A stretch of 64,000 nucleotides of DNA from Burkholderiaceae bacterium (GTDB lineage: Bacteria; Pseudomonadota; Gammaproteobacteria; Burkholderiales; Burkholderiaceae_D). How positions within the stretch are numbered: position 1 is the stretch's first letter; each line of letters begins with the position of its first letter. The notes under the pieces are model-generated. The model was not told the origin of the DNA. It was given only the letters and a program-made list of their open reading frames with translations, and made no database searches. Positions 34,892-44,033 of this stretch are shown here, one piece after another. Location of the stretch: the NCBI GenBank assembly GCA_031291325.1, contig JARLJG010000044.1:62001-126000 (forward strand). The letters are read 5' to 3'. Made by a program: the position numbers and the translations under genes.

Positions 34892-35549
34892 CTGGTCCTC
34901 GCTCGGCACCGATCTGGTCAACGCCTTCGGCGAGACCTTCCTGATGGTCGGCATCGCCAGCGTTTTGTCCGTGGTCGGCGGCTTGCCGCTTGGCTTTCTG
35001 TTGCATGTCACCAGCCGCAAGCTGTTCTGGGCTAACCGCTTCGCCAATTTCGCCGGTAATTTTCTGGTCAATCTGGTGCGCTCGGTGCCCTTTGTCATCT
35101 TGCTGGTTTTGCTGCTGCCGCTGACGCAGTGGGTGCTGGGCACGACCATCGGCCCGACTGCCGCCTCGGTGCCCTTGTCGGTTGCTGCGATCGTGTTCTA
35201 TGCGCGGCTGGTCGAGGCGTCCTTGTGCGAGGTCGATCCCGGCATCATCGAAGCGTCCGAGGCGTTCGGCGCCAGCCCGCTGCGCATTATTGCGACGGTG
35301 CTATTCCCCGAGGCGCTGCCGGGCTTTTTGCGCGGCTTCACCGTCACCCTGATTAGCCTGATCGGTTATTCGGCGATGGCCGGCATCGTCGGCGGCGGCG
35401 GGGTCGGCGATCTGGCGATCCGCTTCGGCTACTACCGCTACCAGACCGATGTCATGGTGGTTACGGTCGTCGCCCTGGTTGTGCTGGTGCAAATCGTGCA
35501 AATGCTGGGCGATTGGCTGGCTTTGCGCTCGGACAAAAAAGACACTTGA
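34881..35549 (+). CDS. metI: Methionine-type ABC transporter permease
   Basis: A 222-residue permease with five predicted helices and the EAA-type coupling loop (EASEAFGASPLRIIATVLFPEALPG). The GTG at 34881 is chosen because GGAGG lies 6 bases upstream and the product then has the usual MetI length; it overlaps metN by 11 bases. Longer in-frame starts would add an Arg/Cys-rich stretch lying entirely within metN. Confidence 0.92.
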   Translation: MPIDWSSLGTDLVNAFGETFLMVGIASVLSVVGGLPLGFLLHVTSRKLFWANRFANFAGNFLVNLVRSVPFVILLVLLLPLTQWVLGTTIGPTAASVPLSVAAIVFYARLVEASLCEVDPGIIEASEAFGASPLRIIATVLFPEALPGFLRGFTVTLISLIGYSAMAGIVGGGGVGDLAIRFGYYRYQTDVMVVTVVALVVLVQIVQMLGDWLALRSDKKDT

Positions 35550-35568
35550 TTTGAAAGCTGCGATCTAA

Positions 35569-36924
35569 ATGACAACTTCTACCGTCAAAGCCGTTCCGGC
35601 GAGCGATGCGCGCTACTGGGATCCGGCGCTGGAAACCCAATCCCGCGCCGACTGGGGCCGGCTTAAACTCGACCTGCTGCAACGGCATCTGCGCCATGCC
35701 TACGCGAATTCTCCGTATTATCGCGCCAGCTTCGACGCCGCCGGCGTGCATCCCGACCAAGTCAAGACGCTCGACGACATCCGCCGCTTTCCACTCATCG
35801 ACAAGCAGGTGCTGCGCGAAAGGCAGCAAGCGCGGCCGCCGTTCGGCGACCTGCTCGCCGTGCCCGAGCGCGACATCGTGTACATCTCCGCTTCCAGCGG
35901 TTCGACCGGCGTGCCGACTGCATCCCCTTTCACGGCGCAGGATTTCGAGGACTGGATCGACTACGAAGCCCGCCAGTTTTGGTCTTCCGGTTTGCGGCCC
36001 GAAGACCGCTATTGCCACTCGCTGAACTTTTCGCTGTTCGTCGGCGGCCCGTGCGTGCTTGGCGCGCAAAAGCTCGGCGCGCTGTCGATCCACGCCGGCA
36101 CGCTGCCGTCGGAACGTCTGCTGACCATCGTCAAACAGTTTCAGGCCAGCGCGATCTGGACCACGCCATCCTACGCCTGGTACCTGGGCGAGACCGCCAT
36201 CAAGGAAGGCGTCGACCCGCTGCGCGACCTGTCGATCAAACGCATCTTTGTCGCCGGTGAACCGGGCGGATCGATCCCGGAAACCCGGCAGCGCATCGAA
36301 GCGCTGTGGGGCGCGTCTGTCTACGATTACTATGGCTTGTCCGATATTTTCGGATCTTGCGCCGGCATGTGCGAAGAAAAGCACGGCCTGCACTGGGCCG
36401 AAGATCATATCCTGGTGGAAGTGCTCGACCCCGACACGCATGAGCCGGTGGCCGAGGGCGAACGCGGCGAACTTGTATTGACCACGCTGAAGAAAAGCGC
36501 GCGGCCGATGATCCGCTTTCGTTCCGGCGATATCGTTTCCTTTACCTCCGAGCCGTGCGCTTGCGGTCGCACCTCAATGCGCATGCTGGGTGTGCATGGC
36601 CGCCTTGACGACATGTTGATCATCAAGGGCGTCAACATTTTTCCCAGCGACATCGAAGCCATCGCGCGCAAAGACCATAACCTGACCGGCGAATACAAGC
36701 TGATCGTCGATCGGGAAAATCATCTCGACCGACTCACTGTCGAAGTCGAGCGCGCTGTCGGCTTCAACGGCAGCGATGCAGAGCTAGCTAGTCATTTTGC
36801 CGGGCAATTGAAGGCCGTGACCGGCGTGGCGGCGCAGGTCAACATCTTGCCGCCCGACACGCTGCCACGCGCGACGCACAAGGCCAAACGGGTTGAAGAC
36901 AGACGCAGCGGCGTCTGGGGGTGA
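35569..36924 (+). CDS. Phenylacetate-CoA ligase-family (PaaK-like) AMP-binding enzyme
   Basis: A 451-residue ANL-superfamily enzyme. It shows the AMP-binding loop (ISASSGSTGVPT, about 107-118), the adenine motif YDYYGLSDIFG, the hinge region RFRSGD and the C-terminal IIKGVNIFPSDIEAI typical of PaaK-type ligases. These enzymes activate aryl or acyl acids as CoA thioesters through an acyl-adenylate. No other phenylacetate genes are present. It begins 19 bp after metI, so it is probably co-transcribed with the ABC importer, an uncommon pairing that may point to the imported substrate. Confidence 0.85.
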   Translation: MTTSTVKAVPASDARYWDPALETQSRADWGRLKLDLLQRHLRHAYANSPYYRASFDAAGVHPDQVKTLDDIRRFPLIDKQVLRERQQARPPFGDLLAVPERDIVYISASSGSTGVPTASPFTAQDFEDWIDYEARQFWSSGLRPEDRYCHSLNFSLFVGGPCVLGAQKLGALSIHAGTLPSERLLTIVKQFQASAIWTTPSYAWYLGETAIKEGVDPLRDLSIKRIFVAGEPGGSIPETRQRIEALWGASVYDYYGLSDIFGSCAGMCEEKHGLHWAEDHILVEVLDPDTHEPVAEGERGELVLTTLKKSARPMIRFRSGDIVSFTSEPCACGRTSMRMLGVHGRLDDMLIIKGVNIFPSDIEAIARKDHNLTGEYKLIVDRENHLDRLTVEVERAVGFNGSDAELASHFAGQLKAVTGVAAQVNILPPDTLPRATHKAKRVEDRRSGVWG

Positions 36925-37433
36925 TGCTGCGCGGTAAAACGCGCAAACGCTCCCATTCGACCGCTGTCTCGCAACACTTTCGCAACACTTCCGATATCTG
37001 CCGGCTCTGATTGGCGGTTTTTCTCATATAGACTCAGCGCGGCAAGTCGATGATTTCCCGCCAGGGCTATTTGGGGCAGCGGCAAACGCCGCGGTATAGC
37101 GAAACGCAATACCAAACGCTGCCGCTGCGTTGTCTTCGCGCGTTCTGCGCATCATTAAATAAAATTAATCCGGCACTTATGCTGCGGGATTAATTTTGCC
37201 GATCCAGCTCTGGATGCGGATTCTCTCCGCTTGATTTCCATGCCTCTGCCTTCCTTCGCCGCTCGCCATGCAGTCGCAACAATATGCTCCGATCTAGGAC
37301 CGTGAATGTGAACGATGTTTAACCCATCGAAAACAGCGCTCCCAATATAATTGGCTTGCCTTTAAACGATAGGCGGCAATCACGCATCGGAGGTTTTCGA
37401 GGACCGCCGTGTCCTTTATATCGGAGTAAGCGA
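36925..37433. other. Intergenic region with TTAA box and hairpin before RND operon
   Basis: The 509-bp gap holds a TTAA-N6-TTAA box (37155-37168) and an overlapping 11-bp perfect stem (37161-37171 with 37187-37197, 15-base loop, T-rich end) that could act as a terminator in either direction. The rest shows no gene. The box matches those near the CzcE and porin genes. Confidence 0.55.
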
Positions 37434-40400
37434 ATGCTTTGGTTTGTACGAATTGCGCTAAAACGTCCTTACACGTTTGTTGTTCTGGCGTTGTTGATCC
37501 TGATTTTCGGCCCGTTGGCGGCGCTACGTTCTCCGACCGACATTTTCCCCGACATCAAGATTCCGGTCATCAGCGCCGTATGGACTTATACCGGCCTCTC
37601 GCCGGAAGATATGTCCGGTCGCGTGGTCTATTATTACGAGCGGCAACTGAGTTCCACCGTCAACGATATCGACCATATCGAATCGCAATCGCTGGCCGGC
37701 TATGGCATCGTCAAAATCTTCTTTCAGCCGAATGTCGACATCCGCACCGCGACCGCGCAGGTCACCTCGATTTCGCAAACGGTGCTCAAGCAAATGCCGC
37801 CCGGCATTACCCCGCCTTTGATCTTGAACTATAACGCGTCCACTGTGCCGATCTTGCAATTGGCCTTGTCGAGCGTGAAGGAGTCGGAGCAAAAACTGTT
37901 CGATTACGGGCAGAATTTTATCCGTCCGCAACTTGCCACCGTTCCCGGCACCGCCATTCCCTCGCCGTATGGCGGCAAGGTCCGGCAAATCCAGATCGAC
38001 GTGAACCCGCAGGCGCTGCAGTCCCGGCATTTGTCGGCGCAAGATGTCGAGAGCGCGTTGGCGGCGCAAAATCAAATCATCCCGGTCGGCACGCAAAAGA
38101 TCGGCAGCTTTGAATACAGTGTCAAATTGAACAACAGCCCGGATGCATTCGACACGCTCGCCGACTTGCCGATCAAGGCGGTCGACGGCGCCATCATCAC
38201 CATGCGCGACATCGCCAGCGTGCGCGACGGCAATCCGCCGCAGACCAATATCGTGCGCGTCAACGGCAGCCGCGCGGTGTTGATGACGGTATTGAAGAGC
38301 GGGGCGGCGTCGACCCTGGATATTGTTGCCAACGTCAAGAAGCTCTTGCCGACCATTGAGGAAACCCTGCCGTCTTCGGTCCATCTGAATATGATCGGCG
38401 ATCAATCCATTTTCGTGAAGGCAGCCGTCAGCGGTGTCGCACGCGAAGCCGTCATTGCGGCGCTGCTGACCAGCGTGATGATTCTTCTTTTTCTGGGAAG
38501 TTGGCGCTCCACGGTGATTATCGCCGTGTCGATTCCGCTTGCCATCTTGTCCTCCATCGCGGGATTGTATGCAGTCGGCGAAACCCTCAATATCATGACC
38601 CTGGGCGGTTTGGCGTTGGCGGTGGGCATCCTGGTCGACGACGCCACGGTGACCATCGAAAACATCAATTGGCATCTCGAGAAGGGCAAGGAAGTGCGCA
38701 CCGCGATCATGGATGGGTCGAAACAGATTGTCGGCCCGGCATTCGTGTCGCTGCTGTGCATCTGCATCGTCTTCATCCCGATGTTTTTCCTGACCGGTGT
38801 TGCCCGCTATCTGTTTGTGCCGATGGCGGAAGCCGTGATGTTTGCGATGATTGCCTCGTTTTTCCTGTCGCGCACCCTGGTGCCGACGATGGCCGCCTAC
38901 CTGTTGCGCGCGCACAGCATCGATGGCCATGCTTCGGGAGAATTGCTGCAGATGATGCAAATCGAGCACCATTCGCCATCGCACTCGCACAATCCGTTGG
39001 TGCGGTTTCAGCAGGCGTTCGAGCGCCGGTTCGCGCGTGTTCGGGAAGTGTATTATTCGCTGCTGGTTCTGGCGATCGAGAACCGGCGCCGCTTCGTCGC
39101 CGCTTTCCTGGCGGCGGTGGCGCTATCGTTCATCCTGGTGCCGGCGCTGGGCCGGGATTTCTTCCCGGCGGTCGATGCGGGGCAAATCAAATTGCATGTG
39201 CGCGCACAGGTCGGCACGCGGATCGAAGAAACTGCAAAATTGTTCGATCAGGTCGAACAAGAGATACGCAAGGCGATACCCGGTTCGGAGTTGGGCAGCA
39301 TTGTCGACAACCTTGGCTTGACCGTCAGCGGCATCAACCAGGCCTATAACAATACCGGCACCATCGGCCCGCAGGACGGCGATATCCTGGTGTCGCTCAA
39401 TGAGGGGCACCGCCCCACCGACGACTACGTGACGCAACTGCGAGCGACTCTTGTGCGGCGTTTTCCCGGCACGACATTTTCCTTTTTGCCGGCCGACATC
39501 ATCAGCCAGATTCTCAATTTCGGCGCTCCGGCGCCAATCGACGTGCAAGTGATGGGACCGAACAGCGCGGCCAACATGGCCTACGCGCATAAGTTGCTGC
39601 GCGAAATCAATGGCGTGTCCGGTGTCGCCGATGCCCGCATCCAGCAAGCCGACAATTATCCCCAGTTGCTGGTCAACGTCGACCGCGCGCGCGCCGTGCA
39701 GCTCGGCATCACGGAGCGCGACGTCACCAATAGCCTGGTGGTGACGATGGCCGGCAGCGGCCAGGTCGCGCCGGCGTTTTGGTTGAACAAGCGCAACGGC
39801 GTGTCTTATCCAATTGTGGCGCAAACGCCGGAATATCTGAACCAGTCGCTTTCCGATCTGGAGAACATTCCGATTGCCGGCGAGTCCGCGCGCAGCCCGC
39901 AGATATTGGGCGGGCTGGCGACGATCACGCGCGCCAATACACCCGCCGTCGTGTCGCATTACGCGGTGCAATCGGTGATCGACATCTTCGCCACGCCGCA
40001 ACATCGCGACCTTGGCGCGGTGGCGACCGATATCGAGAAGATTCTGCAAGCCAATGAAAAGGACAGGCCCAAAGGAGCGACCATCAGCTTGCGCGGCCAG
40101 GTGCAGACCATGAACACCGCGTTTGGCGGATTGTTGTTCGGATTGCTGGCGGCGGTGGTGTTGATCTACCTGTTAGTCGTCGTCAACTTTCAATCGTGGA
40201 GCGACCCGTTCGTGATTATTACCGCATTGCCGGCGGCGCTGGCCGGCATCGTCTGGATCTTGTTCGCCACGCACACGAGCTTATCGGTGCCGGCGCTGAC
40301 CGGGGCCATCATGTGCATGGGAGTCGCCACCGCCAACAGCATTCTGGTGGTCAGTTTCGCCCGCGAGCGCTTGTTGCATACCGGCGACTCGGTCAGGGCG

Positions 40401-40643
40401 GCATTGGAGGCCGGCTTCACCCGTTTCAGGCCGGTCCTGATGACGGCGCTGGCCATGATAATCGGCATGGCGCCGATGGCGCTCGGCCTGGGCGAAGGCG
40501 GCGAACAGAATGCGCCGCTAGGGCGAGCCGTGATCGGCGGACTGCTGGCGGCAACGGTCGCTACCTTGTTCTTCGTGCCCATCGTATTCAGTATCGTCCA
40601 CAGAAACTATCAACCACTGTCACCCGATGGAGAAGTCGCTTGA
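37434..40643 (+). CDS. RND efflux permease (second system)
   Basis: A 1069-residue RND pump with the usual twelve-helix layout and the proton-relay pair in AVGILVDDATVTIENINWHLE. The sequence between the halves carries a His-rich loop (IEHHSPSHSHNP) near residue 510. It belongs to the multidrug/HAE-like branch rather than the CzcA branch. The ATG at 37434 has CGGAG upstream and places TM1 at the normal position; an upstream reading adds an unrelated leader. Adaptor and outer-membrane factor follow with overlapping codons, then a two-component system that probably regulates it. Confidence 0.93.
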   Translation: MLWFVRIALKRPYTFVVLALLILIFGPLAALRSPTDIFPDIKIPVISAVWTYTGLSPEDMSGRVVYYYERQLSSTVNDIDHIESQSLAGYGIVKIFFQPNVDIRTATAQVTSISQTVLKQMPPGITPPLILNYNASTVPILQLALSSVKESEQKLFDYGQNFIRPQLATVPGTAIPSPYGGKVRQIQIDVNPQALQSRHLSAQDVESALAAQNQIIPVGTQKIGSFEYSVKLNNSPDAFDTLADLPIKAVDGAIITMRDIASVRDGNPPQTNIVRVNGSRAVLMTVLKSGAASTLDIVANVKKLLPTIEETLPSSVHLNMIGDQSIFVKAAVSGVAREAVIAALLTSVMILLFLGSWRSTVIIAVSIPLAILSSIAGLYAVGETLNIMTLGGLALAVGILVDDATVTIENINWHLEKGKEVRTAIMDGSKQIVGPAFVSLLCICIVFIPMFFLTGVARYLFVPMAEAVMFAMIASFFLSRTLVPTMAAYLLRAHSIDGHASGELLQMMQIEHHSPSHSHNPLVRFQQAFERRFARVREVYYSLLVLAIENRRRFVAAFLAAVALSFILVPALGRDFFPAVDAGQIKLHVRAQVGTRIEETAKLFDQVEQEIRKAIPGSELGSIVDNLGLTVSGINQAYNNTGTIGPQDGDILVSLNEGHRPTDDYVTQLRATLVRRFPGTTFSFLPADIISQILNFGAPAPIDVQVMGPNSAANMAYAHKLLREINGVSGVADARIQQADNYPQLLVNVDRARAVQLGITERDVTNSLVVTMAGSGQVAPAFWLNKRNGVSYPIVAQTPEYLNQSLSDLENIPIAGESARSPQILGGLATITRANTPAVVSHYAVQSVIDIFATPQHRDLGAVATDIEKILQANEKDRPKGATISLRGQVQTMNTAFGGLLFGLLAAVVLIYLLVVVNFQSWSDPFVIITALPAALAGIVWILFATHTSLSVPALTGAIMCMGVATANSILVVSFARERLLHTGDSVRAALEAGFTRFRPVLMTALAMIIGMAPMALGLGEGGEQNAPLGRAVIGGLLAATVATLFFVPIVFSIVHRNYQPLSPDGEVA

Positions 40644-41830
40644 GCGCAAATGACATCAATACACCGCTGCGCCGCCGCCTGCCGTCCAATCTGAAATTGA
40701 AGACGGTGGCTCTGCTGGCGCTTGCCTTTGGCGTTGTCGCCTGGGGCATGACCACCCGCGCCAAGGATAAAGACGCGCTGGCTGTGGTCGCGCAGGAGCA
40801 GACTATTCTGAGCGTCAATACGACGCAACCTGTGTATCGCAACGAGGTCGAGGGCCTGACCCTGCCGGGCAGGCTGGAGGCATACTATTCCGCATCCGTC
40901 TATGCCAGGGTAGGCGGTTACCTGAAGCACTGGTCGGTCGATATCGGCGCGCCGGTCAAGGCCGGGCAATTGCTGGCCGATATCGAAACGCCGGAACTCG
41001 ATCAGCAGTTGAAACAGTCGGAAGCCAACCTCGATACCGCACAGGCGAACGAGCGGCTGACCGAAATTACCACCCGGCGCTGGCAACATCTGTTGGCGAG
41101 CGACTCCGTCTCGCAGCAGGAAGCGGACGAAAAAGGCGGCGATTACGAAGCCAAGAAAGCCTTGGTGGCGGCAGCGCGCGCCGATGTCGAGCGTCTGCGC
41201 GCGCTGGAATCGTTCAAGCGCATTACCGCGCCCTTCGACGGCGTCGTCACCGCGCGCAAGACCGATATCGGCGCCTTGATCAATGCCGGCCACGACGCCG
41301 GCCACGAGTTGTTCACCGTCGGCGATGTGCACAGGCTGCGGCTATATGTGAGCGTTCCGCAAAGTTATGCCAATCGCGTGCAGGTCGGCATGAAGGCGCA
41401 GCTGGAGGTGCCCGAGCACCCCGGCCAGACCTTCAGCGCGACCTTGTCCAATAATTCGCGCGCAGTCAGCGAGAATTCCGGCACCGTGTTGGTTGAACTC
41501 GAAGTCGACAATGCCGGCGGCAAGCTGCTGCCGGGAGAATATGGGAACGTCCGTTTCGACTTGCCGCCGGACGGCCACGCGGTCTTGATACCGGCCAGCG
41601 CCCTGACGTTTCGCAAGGAAGGGCTGAGCGTGGCCACGCTGACTGCGGAAAATCGGGTTGCCTATCGCGCGATAAAAATCAGCCGCGACTTGGGGGCCAC
41701 GGTAGAAATTGCATCCGGCTTGACGACTGCCGACCACGTCATCAATAATCCGCCCGATTACCTGGAGAGCGGCGATCTGGTGCGGGTCGCACAGTCGGCA
41801 GCGGGCGCCGCTGCGCCAATCAAATCATGA
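40640..41830 (+). CDS. RND periplasmic adaptor (second system)
   Basis: A 396-residue membrane-fusion protein with one N-terminal membrane anchor (LKTVALLALAFGVVAWGM), lipoyl halves (ARVGGYLKHWSVDIGAPVKAGQLLADIETPE and ITAPFDGVVTARKTDIG), a hairpin between them and a beta-barrel. A TTG start at 40640 overlaps the pump stop (TTGA) and has GGAGAAG upstream. No better start exists in frame before the anchor. It bridges the pump and the NodT-type duct. Confidence 0.9.
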   Translation: MSANDINTPLRRRLPSNLKLKTVALLALAFGVVAWGMTTRAKDKDALAVVAQEQTILSVNTTQPVYRNEVEGLTLPGRLEAYYSASVYARVGGYLKHWSVDIGAPVKAGQLLADIETPELDQQLKQSEANLDTAQANERLTEITTRRWQHLLASDSVSQQEADEKGGDYEAKKALVAAARADVERLRALESFKRITAPFDGVVTARKTDIGALINAGHDAGHELFTVGDVHRLRLYVSVPQSYANRVQVGMKAQLEVPEHPGQTFSATLSNNSRAVSENSGTVLVELEVDNAGGKLLPGEYGNVRFDLPPDGHAVLIPASALTFRKEGLSVATLTAENRVAYRAIKISRDLGATVEIASGLTTADHVINNPPDYLESGDLVRVAQSAAGAAAPIKS

Positions 41831-43293
41831 TTTGCGGCAAAGCCATGAACCTTGCGAGGGCAAAGCGCGCCGTTGCGTCGACCGCATTTCTTTTGCTGGC
41901 AGGCTGTTCGCTGGCGCCGGTGTATCAAGCGCCGGTGGTCAAGGTCGCCACGGATGCGTGGAAGGATAGTCCGTGGCGGCAGGCACAGCCGGCTGACCAA
42001 CTGCCGCGCGGCGCCTGGTGGCACATGTATGGCGACCCGGCGCTGGATGCGCTGGAGGCGAAGATCGAAACGGCAAATCCGAATCTCGCTTCGGCGTTGG
42101 CGCGCTACGATCAGGCGAACGCCTATACCGCCCAGCTGCGTTCCGGCTTGTTCCCCTCGGTGGACGCCGGCGCCTCGCTTACCCAGAATCGGCAATCCGA
42201 CGACCGGCCCTTGCGCGGCTCGAACCAGCCGAACGTGTATGCCGCCAACACGGTCGGCGTCGGCGCCAGCTACGATCTGGATGTGTGGGGGCGGGTGCGC
42301 AATCAGGTGGCGGCGGGTTTGGCTGAGTCGCAAGCCAGCGCAGCCGATGTCGAAAGCGTGCGCCTCGCGCTGCAGGCGCAGTTGGCAGAGAATTACGTCG
42401 ATTTGCGCGGAATCGATGCACAAGCCAAATTGCTGCGCGATACGGTCGATGCCTATAGACTGGCGCTGGAACTGACGCAACGGCGGCATGCCGGCGGCAT
42501 CGCCTCCGGCCTGGATGTCGCGCGGGCCGAGACGCAACTGCGCTCGGCGCGCGCGGATGCCGCCGATATCGCGTCGCAGAGAGCGCTCTATGAGCATGCG
42601 ATCGCCAGCCTGATCGGCGAACCGGCGATGAATTTTTCCCTGCCGGTCGCGCGTAGCGATCTTGCGGTTCCTGTCGTTTCGCTCGGCATTCCGTCGGCGC
42701 TGCTGCAACGCCGTCCCGATGTTGCAGCGGCCGAACGCCGCACGGCGGCAGCGAATGCGCAGATCGGCGTGGCGCGCGCCGCCTATTTTCCCGATTTCAC
42801 GCTGGGCGCCGCATTCGGCTACCAAAATACCGGTGGTGGCGGCTTGTTGACCGCGCCAAACAGCTTTTGGACATTGGGGCCAGGGGTCATCTTCAATCTC
42901 TTCGATGCGGGCTTGCGCGACGCCAAGCTTGCCCAGGCGCGGGCCAGATTGGAGCAAGCGGGCGCCGACTATCGGGCTGTCGTATTGGCAGCTTTCCAGC
43001 AAGTGGAAGACGATCTTGCGCATTTGAAATATGATAGAGAGGGTGAACTTGAGCAGGTCGCCGCTGTCGAATCGGCGACCCAAACGCTGGATTTGGCAAT
43101 CAACCGTTATCGCGAAGGGGCCGTCAACTACCTTGAAGTGGCAACTGCGCAGGCGGCGGCGCTTGCAGCCGAGCGTAGTGCGCTGGAATTGCATACCCGA
43201 CAATTGCGAACCAGTGTGGACTTGATACACGCGCTAGGCGGAGGATGGTCGGAGACACAACTTGTTAATAATGCCATCGTATCGAAACAATAA
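41827..43293 (+). CDS. NodT-family outer-membrane efflux lipoprotein
   Basis: A 488-residue outer-membrane factor with a lipobox (LLLAGC, Cys near residue 27) and two TolC-type repeats. The family phrases WWHMYGDPALDALE, GVGASYDLDVWGRVRNQ and SALLQRRPDVAAAERR are present. The start at 41827 overlaps the adaptor stop (ATGA); a second Met six codons on is possible. It completes the tripartite pump. The two-component genes start 35 bp downstream. Confidence 0.9.
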   Translation: MICGKAMNLARAKRAVASTAFLLLAGCSLAPVYQAPVVKVATDAWKDSPWRQAQPADQLPRGAWWHMYGDPALDALEAKIETANPNLASALARYDQANAYTAQLRSGLFPSVDAGASLTQNRQSDDRPLRGSNQPNVYAANTVGVGASYDLDVWGRVRNQVAAGLAESQASAADVESVRLALQAQLAENYVDLRGIDAQAKLLRDTVDAYRLALELTQRRHAGGIASGLDVARAETQLRSARADAADIASQRALYEHAIASLIGEPAMNFSLPVARSDLAVPVVSLGIPSALLQRRPDVAAAERRTAAANAQIGVARAAYFPDFTLGAAFGYQNTGGGGLLTAPNSFWTLGPGVIFNLFDAGLRDAKLAQARARLEQAGADYRAVVLAAFQQVEDDLAHLKYDREGELEQVAAVESATQTLDLAINRYREGAVNYLEVATAQAAALAAERSALELHTRQLRTSVDLIHALGGGWSETQLVNNAIVSKQ

Positions 43294-43328
43294 AAGTATC
43301 GCGAAAAATAATCATAACAGCATTCTCC

Positions 43329-44033
43329 ATGAGTAACATGACAACAGCGCTGGGCCCCAGGATACTCACCATTGAGGACGATCAAGCCACCGCAGAAGAA
43401 ATCAGGACCGAATTGGCAGGGCGGGGATTTCGTGTGGATGTGGTCGCGGACGGGCATCTCGGCCTCGATAGGGCCTCCAATGGCGCCTATGACGCGATCA
43501 CCCTGGATCGCTTGCTGCCCGGACTGGATGGCTTGAGCATCGTCAAGCGTTTGCGCGCTGCCGGGGTCGAAACGCCGGTGCTGATGATCAGCGCCTTGAG
43601 CGATGTCGACGAACGGGTGCGCGGCCTGCGTGCCGGTGGCGACGACTACCTGACCAAACCGTTCGCCAGCGACGAGATGTCGGCGCGGCTGGAAGTATTG
43701 TTGCGGCGCCGGAAATCGCCGGAACTGGCATTGAAGTTGCGGATTGACGACCTGGAAATCGATTTGATCGAGCGCAGCGTGCATCGCAATGGCATAGAAT
43801 TGGAACTGAAAGCCACGGAATTGCGCTTGCTGGAATACATGATGCGAAATGCCGGACAAATTCTGACCAAGACCATGATATTCGAAGCGGTATGGAATTA
43901 TCACTTCGACCCGTACACCAATCTGATTGAAGTGCACATGGCGCGCCTGCGCAAAAAAATCGACCTGCCCGGGCTCGCGCCGCTGATCCATACCAAGCGC
44001 GGATCAGGTTACATTTTCGGTGCGCGCCCTTGA
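43329..44033 (+). CDS. OmpR-family response regulator
   Basis: A 234-residue regulator with a receiver domain (acidic pocket EDD 16-18, phospho-acceptor D60 in ITLDRLLPG, K110 in LTKPFAS) and a C-terminal winged-helix domain (about 140-232) ending TKRGSGYIFG. It is encoded directly after the efflux genes and overlaps its kinase by four bases (TTGA). It likely controls the RND operon. The closest relatives by pattern are metal and envelope-stress regulators of the CzcR/CusR type, but no signal can be assigned. Confidence 0.92.
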   Translation: MSNMTTALGPRILTIEDDQATAEEIRTELAGRGFRVDVVADGHLGLDRASNGAYDAITLDRLLPGLDGLSIVKRLRAAGVETPVLMISALSDVDERVRGLRAGGDDYLTKPFASDEMSARLEVLLRRRKSPELALKLRIDDLEIDLIERSVHRNGIELELKATELRLLEYMMRNAGQILTKTMIFEAVWNYHFDPYTNLIEVHMARLRKKIDLPGLAPLIHTKRGSGYIFGARP

